Source: Verrucomicrobiaceae bacterium | GTDB lineage: Bacteria; Verrucomicrobiota; Verrucomicrobiia; Verrucomicrobiales; Verrucomicrobiaceae | Assembly (NCBI GenBank): GCA_027484445.1 | Contig: JAIXSY010000016.1 | Span: 1-64,000, forward strand | Direction of reading: 5' to 3' | DNA: 64,000 bases | Part shown: in pieces, positions 44,555 to 53,942 of the stretch | How positions within the stretch are numbered: position 1 is the stretch's first letter | Layout: the number at the start of each line of letters is the position of its first letter | The notes under the pieces: model-generated | Told to the model about the DNA's origin: nothing | Seen by the model: only the letters and a program-made list of their open reading frames with translations | Databases searched by the model: none | Position numbers and translations under genes: made by a program

Positions 44555-44747
44555 TGTTGTACACAAGCTGATTTGATTTCCGATGTCAATATCTGACCAA
44601 TTCCCACGCGACTTAGAACAGCCGCGAATTGCAGGCAGGTTTAGCAGCAACCGTTACTCTCAGGAAACGATTAAGGTCAAAACTATCGCATTGCAGATGA
44701 ACTGATGAAGGGTTTGCCTTTATATTATCTTAATTAATAACACTAAA

Positions 44748-45524
44748 GTGATCAAAGCAGTTCTAAACTACGCTTGGCGAATTATTCATCGCCTGGGATA
44801 TTCAATTCGAAAATCAGAAGACTGGGCTTGGCACGATCAAAAAAAACTTCTCAATGATAGGGCAGAGATGACTATTTTTGATGTGGGTGCTAATTGTGGA
44901 GCAATCACAGCCAAATACAGAGAAATTTTTTCTGATGCGAAAATTTACTGTTTTGAGCCCATCCCAGCCCTTTATCAAAGCATTGCAGATCGATTTAAGC
45001 ATGACCCACTGGTGCATGTTGTTCCAATAGCCTGTTCAAACCGCGTAGGCCAAGCAGATTTTTATCAAAATCAAGCAGTAGATACTTCTTCGCTTTTGGC
45101 AGCAGACCTGCAATCAGTCCCTGAATCATATCTAAAAATGCTTAATACAAGCAAGAAAATAACGGTGGACTTGGTAACAATCGATCAATTTTGTGAGACC
45201 CAGAATATCAATCAGATCGACCTTCTGAAATTAGATATCCAAGGAGGTGAGTTGGATGCGCTAAAGGGTGCAGAGCGTTGTCTTGAGCAGGGAAAAGTCA
45301 GTCTTGTATATACAGAAGTTTTCTTTACGCCATACTATAATGAGCAGCCTCTTTTCGGCGATATTTCAAATTATCTGAGTTCAAAAGGGTATATTCTCCA
45401 TGAGTTTTACTACCCAAGCTTCAATGGAAGTACTGGAAGACTGCAATGGGCAGACTGTATCTTCTTACATAAGAAATACTACAACCGCCATCGCGAATTA
45501 TTAAAATCGTATATGAAGCCTTGA
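44748..45524 (+). CDS. FkbM-family methyltransferase in AT-rich island
   Basis: A 258-residue protein: TIFDVGANCGAITAKYREIF (motif I), IYCFEPIPALYQSI, VTIDQFCETQNINQIDLLKL and DIQGGELDALKGAE, where the usual DVEG is DIQG. The start is GTG at 44748 (MIKAVLNYAWRI). The 193 bp before it contain no gene, and both it and the gene are clearly AT-richer than the flanks, pointing to recent acquisition. Confidence 0.87.
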   Translation: MIKAVLNYAWRIIHRLGYSIRKSEDWAWHDQKKLLNDRAEMTIFDVGANCGAITAKYREIFSDAKIYCFEPIPALYQSIADRFKHDPLVHVVPIACSNRVGQADFYQNQAVDTSSLLAADLQSVPESYLKMLNTSKKITVDLVTIDQFCETQNINQIDLLKLDIQGGELDALKGAERCLEQGKVSLVYTEVFFTPYYNEQPLFGDISNYLSSKGYILHEFYYPSFNGSTGRLQWADCIFLHKKYYNRHRELLKSYMKP

Positions 45525-45567
45525 TGCTTGCGATGGTCCTGACCTTTAAACCCTAACCTAAAACAAA

Positions 45568-46329
45568 GTGTTACGACAAATCATCAATTCGATCATTCAT
45601 AGCTCCGCTCAATGGCCCTGGCTCTTTGACCGGATCAAAGCCTTGTCTCGAATTGGCTCGAAAAACAAACTTTTTCTTAACCTTCGAAAGCTTAGTCGAT
45701 CCAAACAGTTGGTGCATTTCTTGCAGATTGGAGCTTCGGATGGTTTGCGATACGACCCTATCCGAGAATTTGTGATCCAAGGGCATTGGGTGGGTTCTTT
45801 GGTGGAACCTCTGCCACATGTTTTTGAGCGCTTACGCAAAAATTACGAATACACGAAGCTAGAAAGCTCCGGGAAGATACATTTCATCAATGCAGCAATT
45901 AGCACGCATTCGGGACATGTTCAGATTTACGAGATAAGAAGCAATTGCTTAGATAAGTCTAAAGAATACGTTGAAGGATTCAGTTCTTTGGATCGAAATC
46001 ATGTTCAAAAACATTTAGATAACTTGTCCAGTTCGGAAAACAGCATTAGTGAAACACAAGTTCGATGTCTGACACCGGAAGAATTAATAAAAATAACACA
46101 ATTAAATGGTTTGGATTTATTAGTTCTTGATGTGGAGGGTCATGAGCATGAAATTTTGATGGCGTTCCCGTTTTTAACGGGAAAACCCAAAGTGATTGTT
46201 TATGAGTCGAATCATTTGAATCAGAAAGAAAACAACGAACTCAATTCAATGCTTATGGGTCATGGTTATCAAATGATAACTATCGGTAATGATACTTGGG
46301 CTGAGTTAAATGAAACACTGAATTCATGA
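45568..46329 (+). CDS. FkbM-like methyltransferase, divergent, in AT-rich island
   Basis: A 253-residue protein with a variant motif I (HFLQIGASDGLRYDPI in place of DVGANVG) and a clear C-terminal LVLDVEGHEHEILMAF. The start is GTG at 45568. It overlaps the following fucosyltransferase-like gene by 4 bp. The loss of the first Asp of motif I is seen in some FkbM subgroups; activity is likely but not certain. Confidence 0.8.
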   Translation: MLRQIINSIIHSSAQWPWLFDRIKALSRIGSKNKLFLNLRKLSRSKQLVHFLQIGASDGLRYDPIREFVIQGHWVGSLVEPLPHVFERLRKNYEYTKLESSGKIHFINAAISTHSGHVQIYEIRSNCLDKSKEYVEGFSSLDRNHVQKHLDNLSSSENSISETQVRCLTPEELIKITQLNGLDLLVLDVEGHEHEILMAFPFLTGKPKVIVYESNHLNQKENNELNSMLMGHGYQMITIGNDTWAELNETLNS

Positions 46330-47240
46330 AAAATAAAAAGCGGACCTCATTCGTTATTGCTCGATTGCCTAATGCAGGTTTGGGCAATAAGCTTTTGGTT
46401 TGGGCTCGCGCCTTTTTGTTTGCCCAACGCAATCAATTGCCTCTTGTGGTTGTGGGATGGACAGGATTTCAGTTGTCGCCGCTACTTCTAGGTCGTGATT
46501 TAAGATGGTATTGGAATTATTTTCGTGATGTGGATGAGGTTGGCTTGTGGAGACGAATCGTCGCAAAGCAAAGCTTTAAAACCGTCATAGAGCCAAAATT
46601 TGATGAATCAGTCTGCGGTCAGGGGTGTGTTTATGAATTCCGAGACGTTCCCCACTGGTCGGATTATTTTGCCGATTTGAAGCCATCTCGAGACCTCGTT
46701 CGATCGGCTTTGTTCAGTATGCTCAGCGATGCAAGAAAGCTGGAAGTCCAAAAGCTTGAGAAACCAATAATAGCCATTCAAGTGCGTATGGGTGACTTTC
46801 GTCCGTTAGCCCCTGGGGAAGATTTTGCGAAAGTAGGTCAGGTTAGGACACCTCTCAATTATTTTTGTAAGCTTATTGCAAACATTCGTGAAATACATGG
46901 AAGCTTGCTGCCCGTGACTTTATTCTCTGACGGTCAACCGAGTCTTCTTCAGGATTTACTTGCGATGCCTGGAGTTAAATTGGCGTCTAAAAACAGTGCC
47001 ATTGCAGACATCTGTTTGATGGCATCTTCAAAAGTTTTGGTTCCATCAGCAGGTAGCACTTTCGGATACTGGGGAGGCTTTCTTGGGGATTGCGCCCTTA
47101 TCATGCATCCAGATCACACTCATAGTAAAATCCGGTCAAATGAGGGTTTGGTAAGTTATTTCGAGGGGATTGCTCCAGAAAATACAGAAAGTTTTGACGA
47201 ATTACTTAAAGAAAACATAAGAGACATTCGCTTTCCATGA
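46326..47240 (+). CDS. Fucosyltransferase-like glycosyltransferase (GT11-like)
   Basis: A 304-residue protein. ARLPNAGLGNKLLVWARAFLF matches the N-terminal glycine motif of alpha-1,2-fucosyltransferases, and AIQVRMGDFRPL stands where those enzymes have HxRRGD for GDP-fucose. LPVTLFSDGQPSLLQDL and ADICLMASSKVLVPSAGSTF match the later GT11 motifs. Donor assignment is tentative because the motifs are variant and no GDP-fucose genes are present. It is the last gene of the AT-rich island. Confidence 0.75.
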   Translation: MKNKKRTSFVIARLPNAGLGNKLLVWARAFLFAQRNQLPLVVVGWTGFQLSPLLLGRDLRWYWNYFRDVDEVGLWRRIVAKQSFKTVIEPKFDESVCGQGCVYEFRDVPHWSDYFADLKPSRDLVRSALFSMLSDARKLEVQKLEKPIIAIQVRMGDFRPLAPGEDFAKVGQVRTPLNYFCKLIANIREIHGSLLPVTLFSDGQPSLLQDLLAMPGVKLASKNSAIADICLMASSKVLVPSAGSTFGYWGGFLGDCALIMHPDHTHSKIRSNEGLVSYFEGIAPENTESFDELLKENIRDIRFP

Positions 47241-47276
47241 AACCATTCTATGCCTTAGCAGGATGCTGAGAATACA

Positions 47277-48611
47277 ATGAAAATGCCGCGCGTGCTGCAC
47301 GTGTCCTATGCTTGGTTTCCTGATGCATGTGGGGGGACAGAGGTCTATGTGCAGGCGTTGGCTACAGCGCTGGCAGGACTGGGGTGGCTGAGTGAGGTGG
47401 CGGTCGCTTCCACGGAAGTGCAGGAATTGACCACGGACAGTGCTGCCCTGCTTGTCCATCGGGTGCCTGCCCCGGCGCAGTTTAGCCATAGAGTCCTTTA
47501 TGGAGAGGGGGAGCCTACTTCAGCGGCTTTTTTTTCTCGTCTGTTGGCTGAAATGAAGCCTGATGTGGTTCATTTCCATGCCTTTGGTCCATCGGTTTCG
47601 GTGTTATGGCTGGAGGCTGCTCGGGCAATGAGGATTGCCTGCGTCTATACCTATCACACGCCTACGCTCGCTTGTGGGCGTGGAACCCTGATGCGCTGGG
47701 GAAAGGTGCCTTGTGATGGGCGCATGACGCCGTTGCGCTGTGCGGCCTGCACGCTTCATGGTCTAGGGGTGGCAAAGTCAGCCGCCCTTGCTCTGGCAGC
47801 ACTCTCCCCGTTCACTGGTTTGTTTTGGTCAAAGGTGCCTTTCCGCATCTGGCCTCTGATCTGGCTGCGCATCCGGGCGGCGCGGCAGTGGTTGGCTGGG
47901 ATGCAGCGCGTGGTGTCGCTGAGTGCTTGGTCCAAGAGCGTCATGGAACGGAACGGTGTGCCCGCGACTCGGCTGAGACTGCTGCGGCATGGACTGGCGG
48001 GAGGCGGAAAGATAAACACATCACCGGATGATGAAGCTGGGAAACGCGCAGACGAGCCGATGCAAGGCGTGGTGAGAGTGGGTTTCTTTGGCAGGGTGGA
48101 TCGGGCAAAAGGGCTGCGTGTGCTGGCGGAGGTGATGCGGTTGCGCCCCAAGCTGGCGATCAAGCTGCATTGCCATCTGATTGGTGAATCTTCAGCAGAA
48201 CCCGCCCTCCAAGAGCTGGTGAAGGGGATGCGCCAGGATCAGCGTGTGCAGATCCACCCGCCTGTATCACCGGACTGTGTCGTCGGCGTGATGGCTGGCT
48301 ACGATGCGGTGCTGGTTCCTTCCGAGTGGTTGGAAACGGGCCCTCTCGTGGTGCTGGAGGCTTTCGCTGCGGGAGTGCCCGTCATTGGTTCCGACCTCGG
48401 CGGTATTGCCGAATGGGTGTTGCATGGTCAGAACGGATTGCTATGCCCTGCTGGCGATGGAGAAGCCTGGGCAGAGGCGCTGGAGATGTTTGCGACAGAA
48501 GCCACGCTACGCGCCCGCTTGCGGGCCGGGGTCCAACCGCCACCTTCGATGGTCGAGGTGGCTGCCCAGATGGTGAAGATTTACCAGGAGGCGATCGACG
48601 ACGCTGCATGA
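47277..48611 (+). CDS. Glycosyltransferase, GT4 family
   Basis: A 444-residue GT-B enzyme, longer than usual. The N-terminus VLHVSYAWFPDACGGTEVYV has the GGxE-type glycine motif; the middle has CVYTYHTPTLACGRGTLM and a hydrophobic insertion of about 60 residues; the donor domain has VGFFGRVDRAKGLRVLAEV and SEWLETGPLVVLEAFAAGVP (EX7E). GC content returns to the level of the main locus. It ends in an ATGA overlap with the fusion gene. Confidence 0.9.
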   Translation: MKMPRVLHVSYAWFPDACGGTEVYVQALATALAGLGWLSEVAVASTEVQELTTDSAALLVHRVPAPAQFSHRVLYGEGEPTSAAFFSRLLAEMKPDVVHFHAFGPSVSVLWLEAARAMRIACVYTYHTPTLACGRGTLMRWGKVPCDGRMTPLRCAACTLHGLGVAKSAALALAALSPFTGLFWSKVPFRIWPLIWLRIRAARQWLAGMQRVVSLSAWSKSVMERNGVPATRLRLLRHGLAGGGKINTSPDDEAGKRADEPMQGVVRVGFFGRVDRAKGLRVLAEVMRLRPKLAIKLHCHLIGESSAEPALQELVKGMRQDQRVQIHPPVSPDCVVGVMAGYDAVLVPSEWLETGPLVVLEAFAAGVPVIGSDLGGIAEWVLHGQNGLLCPAGDGEAWAEALEMFATEATLRARLRAGVQPPPSMVEVAAQMVKIYQEAIDDAA

Positions 48612-50686
48612 ACACCGTACCTGTGAGTGTAGCCCTCCCCGCCTACCGCAGCGGTCCAGAGTTGCGTAGGACGCTGGAGCGCATCTGCGCCTGTGATCCG
48701 TTGCCTCAGGAGGTCCTGGTGCATTGCGATGGGGGCTGGCTGCCTGAGCCTGGATTGGCGGACGGTCTAGCGGTGCCAGTGCGTCTGCTTTCGTCGGCAC
48801 AGCGCATCGGGCCTGGCGGTGGTAGGCATCGGCTTTTCCAGGAAGCGGCCTGCGAGGTGGTGGCGAGTTTTGACGATGACTCCTGGCCGTTGGACAGGGA
48901 CTACTTTGCCCGCGCGCTTGCGGTGATGCATGCATTTCCGGACGTGGTCGTCATGTCGCCAGCCATCTATTTGAAAGAAAAGCCTGTGCTCTCCGCCATG
49001 AGCGAGGCTTCCCTGGTGCGTTCTTTTTCAGGCAGCGCCTCGGTCACGCGTCGCTCTCTGTATCAAAAGCTTCCAGGTTATGTGCCCGTGGCGGAAGCTT
49101 ATGGAGTGGAGGAGACAGACCTTAGCCTCCAGGCTCACACAGCGGGTTACCAAATTCTTGCCTGTCCTTGGCTGCGGGCTTGGCATGATCGTCCACAAAA
49201 CGATAACAAGCACGCAGTGCTACCCTGGATCAGGAACGAGGTGCTGCTGGCTTACCTGCGCTTCCCGCTGCTGATGCAGCCCTGGGGCTGGGGGCGTGCC
49301 TTGCGGCATCTGTGGCGGCACGGCCATGAGACAGGCTGGCTGCCAGCCCTGCGGGCGCTCTTCTCCGCCTTGCCTGCGCTAGTCGAGTTCCGTGCCTACC
49401 GGCAGCGCTACACCAGCGCTCAGGTGTGGCAGCATCACCGACACGTGGAGCAGCGTTTCCTGCTAGAACCTTCCGCCAGGGATCACCCCTCTTCTGGCGG
49501 TCTTCTTGGGGTTCAGCCCACCCTGGCTGCCCAGGCCCGACGCATCCTCTACCTCCAGTACACGAACCCTGGTGCCTACCCTCCGCTTGAGCACAGCTCC
49601 CGGATGCTGGCACGTGCGGGCTGGCAGGTCGAATTGATGGGCATTCGAAGTGGTGGTGCCGTGACGTTGGAGTTTGCCCCGCATCCACGCGTGCGGGTCC
49701 GCCGAATGTGGTTTCAGCGGCCTGGCTGGTTGCAAAAGCTGCACTTTCTGCTTTTCACCGCTTGGTGCTTGGCGCGGGTCTGGCGCTGGCACCCCCACTG
49801 GGTCTATGCTTCGGATATTTTATCCACACCCGCAGCGGAGTTGATTCGGCGTCTGTTCCCCCGCTGCCGACTCATTTACCATGAGCATGATTCGCCGATC
49901 CCGGGCACGGTCATGGATTCAGGCGTGGCCAAAAAAGTCTGGCAGGCACGCGCGGCCCTGGGTCGCCGAGCAGATATAGTGGTGCTGCCCAATCAGCGGC
50001 GGCTGGAGGCCTTCCAGGCCGAAATGAAGCCGCACGGTCGCTGCTTTTGCGTGTGGAATTGCCCCAGTTTGGATGAGGTTTCAGACCAGATCCTACCGCG
50101 TCGTCAGGAAGGCCCACTTCGCTTACTGTATCATGGAACCATCGTGCCTGAGAGAATTGGCATTTATGTGCTTGAGGCGGCGGCGCGTTGTGCGCGTGAA
50201 GTGTCTATTCGTTTGATGGGCTACCAGACGCTCGGTGCTCCTCGTTATGCTGAAACATTGAAGGAAGCGGCTGACCATCTCGGTTTGGGCAATCGTTTTG
50301 AATACCTGGGTGCCATTCCTCAAAGGGCAGAACTGATGCACCTGGGTGCTGAATGCCACGTGGGACTCTGCCTGCTGCGCTTGGATGATGCAGACATTAA
50401 CATGCAGCACATGGCAGGAGCCTCCAACAAAGCCTTCGACTACCTTTCTCAAGGCCTAGCCATCATCGTGCCAGACGATCCCGAGTGGCGTGCACTCTAT
50501 GTGGACTCCGGCTGTGCGCTGCCCTGCCGCCCCCACGATCCGGAGGCACTGGCTAAGGTCTTCCGCTGGATGGCGGACCACCATGCGGAAGTGGTGGAGA
50601 TGGGCCGCCGTGGCCACCAGCTGATCCGGCAGCGCTGGCACTACGAGGCGCAGTTTGCCCCGGTGCTTGAAGAGATGTGCCTATGA
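48608..50686 (+). CDS. GT2-GT4 fusion glycosyltransferase
   Basis: A 692-residue protein in two parts. Residues 1 to about 260 form a GT2 domain (VPVSVALPAYRSGPELRRTL, then VVASFDDDSWPLDRDYF with the DXD-like motif and GVEETDLSLQAH). From about residue 310 (RRILYLQYTNPGAYPPLEHS) to the end runs a GT4-like GT-B domain with LLYHGTIVPERIGIYVLEAA, LMGYQTLGAPRYAETLKEAA and SNKAFDYLSQGLAIIVPDDP. The ATG at 48608 overlaps the preceding stop; the much longer frame upstream reads through another gene. Fusion suggests two successive sugar additions by one polypeptide. Confidence 0.87.
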   Translation: MNTVPVSVALPAYRSGPELRRTLERICACDPLPQEVLVHCDGGWLPEPGLADGLAVPVRLLSSAQRIGPGGGRHRLFQEAACEVVASFDDDSWPLDRDYFARALAVMHAFPDVVVMSPAIYLKEKPVLSAMSEASLVRSFSGSASVTRRSLYQKLPGYVPVAEAYGVEETDLSLQAHTAGYQILACPWLRAWHDRPQNDNKHAVLPWIRNEVLLAYLRFPLLMQPWGWGRALRHLWRHGHETGWLPALRALFSALPALVEFRAYRQRYTSAQVWQHHRHVEQRFLLEPSARDHPSSGGLLGVQPTLAAQARRILYLQYTNPGAYPPLEHSSRMLARAGWQVELMGIRSGGAVTLEFAPHPRVRVRRMWFQRPGWLQKLHFLLFTAWCLARVWRWHPHWVYASDILSTPAAELIRRLFPRCRLIYHEHDSPIPGTVMDSGVAKKVWQARAALGRRADIVVLPNQRRLEAFQAEMKPHGRCFCVWNCPSLDEVSDQILPRRQEGPLRLLYHGTIVPERIGIYVLEAAARCAREVSIRLMGYQTLGAPRYAETLKEAADHLGLGNRFEYLGAIPQRAELMHLGAECHVGLCLLRLDDADINMQHMAGASNKAFDYLSQGLAIIVPDDPEWRALYVDSGCALPCRPHDPEALAKVFRWMADHHAEVVEMGRRGHQLIRQRWHYEAQFAPVLEEMCL

Positions 50687-50701
50687 AACGAACAGTGACT
50701 C

Positions 50702-51577
50702 ATGACTGACCTGACTGACCCCAACTTGAACCAGCCAGTGCCTGAATGGCTGTACTTCCTCAGGCTGCTACCACGTTGGTTGCCGTGCAAGACGAGGCTA
50801 ATCAATCTTCTGCTGAAGCGTATGAATTTAATGGGGCCTGTAGAGGTGCGCCTCCAAGAGTTAAAGCTATCGTTTCCGTGCGGGAACAATATCCAGTGTT
50901 GGGAAACGATCGCTCAGGGTGCGTATGAGGCAGACACTTGCGCAGTGATCCAGGGTGCTTTGCCCAGGGATGGCGTGTTTCTCGACGTGGGCGCAAATGT
51001 CGGCTTGATGACGGTTCAGGCGGCCTCGGCCTGGTGCCCGCAGGGCCGGGTGATTGCCATTGAGGGATCGCCGAAGGTCAGCCGCTGGCTCGGGCATAAT
51101 GTCAGCGTCAATGGGCTAGCAAACGTGCAGATCGTCCAGAGGGCCGTGACGGCAAAGAGCGGCGATGAAGTGCTTTTTTACGATGTGCCTGACGAAAAAC
51201 TAGGCATGAGCGCGCTGGTAAACCGCTTCCACACCGAGGGCGTGGCGGTGCGCACGATCACGCTGGATGATGCCGTGGCACAGGCTGGTCTGGACCGGGT
51301 GGATGTGATCAAAATAGATGTCGAAGGCCATGAGCTGGCTGCCTTTCAGGGCGCAGCTCGGCTGTTGGCGCAGGAAAAGCCGCCTCTCATCATTTTTGAA
51401 TTCAATGATTGGGCAGAGAATCAGCCCGAAAACGGCACGCGCCCTGGCGACGCCCAACGCTTCCTCCTCCAGCAGGGCTATCGACTCCAGAGTGTCGCCG
51501 ATTTCCTCGCAGGCCGCCCGCCCGGCACCCAGGTTCTGGAGTCTGGTTTCGCTGAAATCGTCGCCACACGGCCTTGA
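50702..51577 (+). CDS. FkbM-family methyltransferase
   Basis: A 291-residue protein with VFLDVGANVGLMTVQAASAW (motif I), IAIEGSPKVSRWLGHNV, RTITLDDAVAQAGLDRVDVI and IKIDVEGHELAAFQGAARLL. The start at 50702 follows the fusion gene by 15 bp. Sixth and last FkbM-type gene of the locus. Confidence 0.9.
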   Translation: MTDLTDPNLNQPVPEWLYFLRLLPRWLPCKTRLINLLLKRMNLMGPVEVRLQELKLSFPCGNNIQCWETIAQGAYEADTCAVIQGALPRDGVFLDVGANVGLMTVQAASAWCPQGRVIAIEGSPKVSRWLGHNVSVNGLANVQIVQRAVTAKSGDEVLFYDVPDEKLGMSALVNRFHTEGVAVRTITLDDAVAQAGLDRVDVIKIDVEGHELAAFQGAARLLAQEKPPLIIFEFNDWAENQPENGTRPGDAQRFLLQQGYRLQSVADFLAGRPPGTQVLESGFAEIVATRP

Positions 51578-51589
51578 CTCTGCCTCACG

Positions 51590-51847
51590 ATGGCCAATCC
51601 GAGTTTTCCAAGTCCTGGCACGGCCCGCGGAAGCTGCCAGGTAGTCTGGTTTCATGATGGGGACAATCCCGTCTATGGCCGCCAGGGGCAGCAGGACCGC
51701 CAGGCGGTGCTGGCCGCCCTGGCAGCAGGGGAGCTGGATGGGGCCGTCTTTGCAGGGCCAATGCCTCTCGTGCTGCCTGGATACTCCATCACCATGTTAC
51801 CCGGAAAAGTGCCGCTTTATGTCTTCTGCGGAACAGGAACAAGATAA
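51590..51847 (+). CDS. Possible small protein of unknown function
   Basis: An 85-residue frame, MANPSFPSPGTARGSCQVVW to YVFCGTGTR, 12 bp after an FkbM gene and 63 bp before the next methyltransferase. It has no recognised motif. Composition is unremarkable and it is in the right direction, but it may be a non-coding gap or a gene remnant. Confidence 0.35.
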   Translation: MANPSFPSPGTARGSCQVVWFHDGDNPVYGRQGQQDRQAVLAALAAGELDGAVFAGPMPLVLPGYSITMLPGKVPLYVFCGTGTR

Positions 51848-51910
51848 GCGAGCACGGTGGGTCATTGATGAAAGGTGCAGCTCCTATTTACATTTAAAAA
51901 AAAGCGAACG

Positions 51911-52684
51911 ATGAAATCCAAGATCCGCCAGCTTCTTCCTGCCAGCTTGGTTAGAATCTATCGTCGGCTTCGGCTTGGGATTGAGTCTTTGGTAAACCGC
52001 CATAGATCGGTTGAGCAGGTTTTTACCAGCATCTACCTGGAACGAAAGTGGGGAGGCGATTCTGATGGAGGACTTTGTTCAGGAGCTGGTTCACTAAACG
52101 AAGATGCTGTTGGTCCCTACATTAGCGCGGTCCGTGACTTTCTGGAAAGGGAGAAGCTATCATCATGCAGGTTGGTGGATCTTGGCTGTGGAGACTTCCG
52201 TGTCGGTGCTAGGCTGGCTCCCCTCGCGGTATCATATGTCGGCGTTGATGTGGTGCGGCCAGTGATTGAGCAAAACCAATCCTGCCATGGTTCGGACACT
52301 GTTAAGTTTCAGCATCGCGACATTCTAAAGGATGACCTGCCTGTGGGAGATGTTTGTTTTCTGCGTCAGGTTTTGCAGCACCTTTCAAACAACCAGATAA
52401 GCAATGTGCTCCAGAAGGTGGGAAACCTCTATCCCTGGATTTTGATCACTGAACACTACCCTGGGCCAGGTGTGTTTTTCACGCCGAATCTGGACAAGAC
52501 TCATGGTTGTGACGTCCGTGTGGGAAGGAAGTCAGGGGTGTATCTTGACATGCCGCCGTTTTCCCTGCCTTCAGAAAAGCTGGAATGCCTCCTGGAGGTG
52601 CCTGGCGCTGGTATGGGAGACACCGAGGACCCTGGCGTGATCCGCACCTTTGTTTATCGTACGGAGGTGCCTGCGCGGAAGTGA
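51911..52684 (+). CDS. Class I SAM-dependent methyltransferase
   Basis: A 257-residue protein with motif I RLVDLGCGDFRVGARLAPL, acidic motif YVGVDVVRPVIEQN and VCFLRQVLQHLSNNQI as the post-motif. It lacks the FkbM signature, so it is a different methyltransferase class. The start MKSKIRQLLPASLVRIYRRL at 51911 is preferred over an upstream start in poly-A sequence. It ends in a GTGA overlap with the next glycosyltransferase gene. Confidence 0.85.
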   Translation: MKSKIRQLLPASLVRIYRRLRLGIESLVNRHRSVEQVFTSIYLERKWGGDSDGGLCSGAGSLNEDAVGPYISAVRDFLEREKLSSCRLVDLGCGDFRVGARLAPLAVSYVGVDVVRPVIEQNQSCHGSDTVKFQHRDILKDDLPVGDVCFLRQVLQHLSNNQISNVLQKVGNLYPWILITEHYPGPGVFFTPNLDKTHGCDVRVGRKSGVYLDMPPFSLPSEKLECLLEVPGAGMGDTEDPGVIRTFVYRTEVPARK

Positions 52685-53913
52685 AAACCGGGCTCAATTT
52701 CGAGTCAATGGGTGGCTTAGTAATCGTGGAGACGCATCCGGTGCAGTATCATGCACCGGTCTGGCGTGTGGCGGCTGAGATGGGGGTGCCGCTCCGGGTG
52801 GTGTACGGCGGGGACTTCAGCGTGCGCGGCTATCGGGACCGGGAGTTTGGCACGTCCTTCCGCTGGGAGGCGGACCTTCTGGAGGGCTACTCCAGCCGGG
52901 TGCTTCAGCCTGAGGCGCAGGGCTATGACAGCGTCACCGACCAGGGACTGGCGGCGGCGCTGGAGGAGATGCATCCGTCGGCGGTGCTGGCGCTGGGTTA
53001 TCATCATCCGCTGGATCGCGCGGCGATCCGCTGGGCGGTGAAACGAGGAGTGCCGCTGCTTTTCCGAGGAGAGACAAGTGACGCACCGCATGCCGCTCGC
53101 GGCTGGTGGCGCGGGCTGCTGCGCGATGGGGTGCTGCGCAGGCTCTATCGGCGCTGCGCGGCCTGCCTGTATCTCGGTCAAAATTCACGCGCGCATTATC
53201 TGCGTCTGGGGGTGCCAGAGGCGCGGCTGATCCATTCTCCTTATTGCGTGGACACGGCGCTGTTTGAAACGGGGGATGAGGTTCACGAAAAGCTGCGTTC
53301 ATCCACCCGGCAGATGGCTGGCATTCGGCAGGATGCCTGGGTGCTTCTTTTTTCAGGCAAGCTCTCCTGGCGCAAAGGGGTCGATTTGATCCCCCAGGCC
53401 GTGGCTGCGCTGCCAGAGGCGCTTCGCCGAAAGGTACATCTCGTTTTTGTCGGCGATGGGGAAAAGCGTGGCGAGCTGGAGGCTGCCTGCGCGCAGGCTC
53501 CTGGCATTCCAGCCCACTTTGCGGGTTTTGTGAATCAGTCGGGCCTGAGCGCCTGGTATCACGCGGCGGACCTGCTGTTGCTGCCTAGCCGGGAGATGGA
53601 GACCTGGGGGCTGGTGGTGAATGATGCCCTGCACCACGGCCTGCCCGCCGTGGTCAGCGCGGCGGTGGGCTGCGCGCCGGACCTGGTCCTACCCGGCTGC
53701 ACTGGGGAGCTCTGTGCGGTGGATGACGCACAGGCACTGTCTGCGGCGCTGGTCCGCAGCACGGCCTGGTCGGATGGCAGTGCTAGCGCGCGCGCGCTTT
53801 GCCGTGAGCGCGTAGGCCACTACACGGTGGAAAAAGCCGCCGAGGGGCTGTGGCAGGCGTGGAGCCGCTGCACCTTGCCCAAGCCTGAGCGTGAAGAGCG
53901 CCCGGCACGTTGA
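52681..53913 (+). CDS. Glycosyltransferase, GT4 family
   Basis: A 410-residue GT-B protein. VIVETHPVQYHAPVWRVAAE is the N-terminal strand-loop; the donor domain has LLFSGKLSWRKGVDLIPQAV, LVFVGDGEKRGELEAACAQA and PSREMETWGLVVNDALHHGL (EX7E). The GTG at 52681 overlaps the preceding stop (GTGA), matching the coupling seen across the locus; an ATG at 52708 is the alternative. Confidence 0.87.
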   Translation: MKTGLNFESMGGLVIVETHPVQYHAPVWRVAAEMGVPLRVVYGGDFSVRGYRDREFGTSFRWEADLLEGYSSRVLQPEAQGYDSVTDQGLAAALEEMHPSAVLALGYHHPLDRAAIRWAVKRGVPLLFRGETSDAPHAARGWWRGLLRDGVLRRLYRRCAACLYLGQNSRAHYLRLGVPEARLIHSPYCVDTALFETGDEVHEKLRSSTRQMAGIRQDAWVLLFSGKLSWRKGVDLIPQAVAALPEALRRKVHLVFVGDGEKRGELEAACAQAPGIPAHFAGFVNQSGLSAWYHAADLLLLPSREMETWGLVVNDALHHGLPAVVSAAVGCAPDLVLPGCTGELCAVDDAQALSAALVRSTAWSDGSASARALCRERVGHYTVEKAAEGLWQAWSRCTLPKPEREERPAR

Positions 53914-53942
53914 GCGTCAACCACGAACAAGAGAATCCGCCG

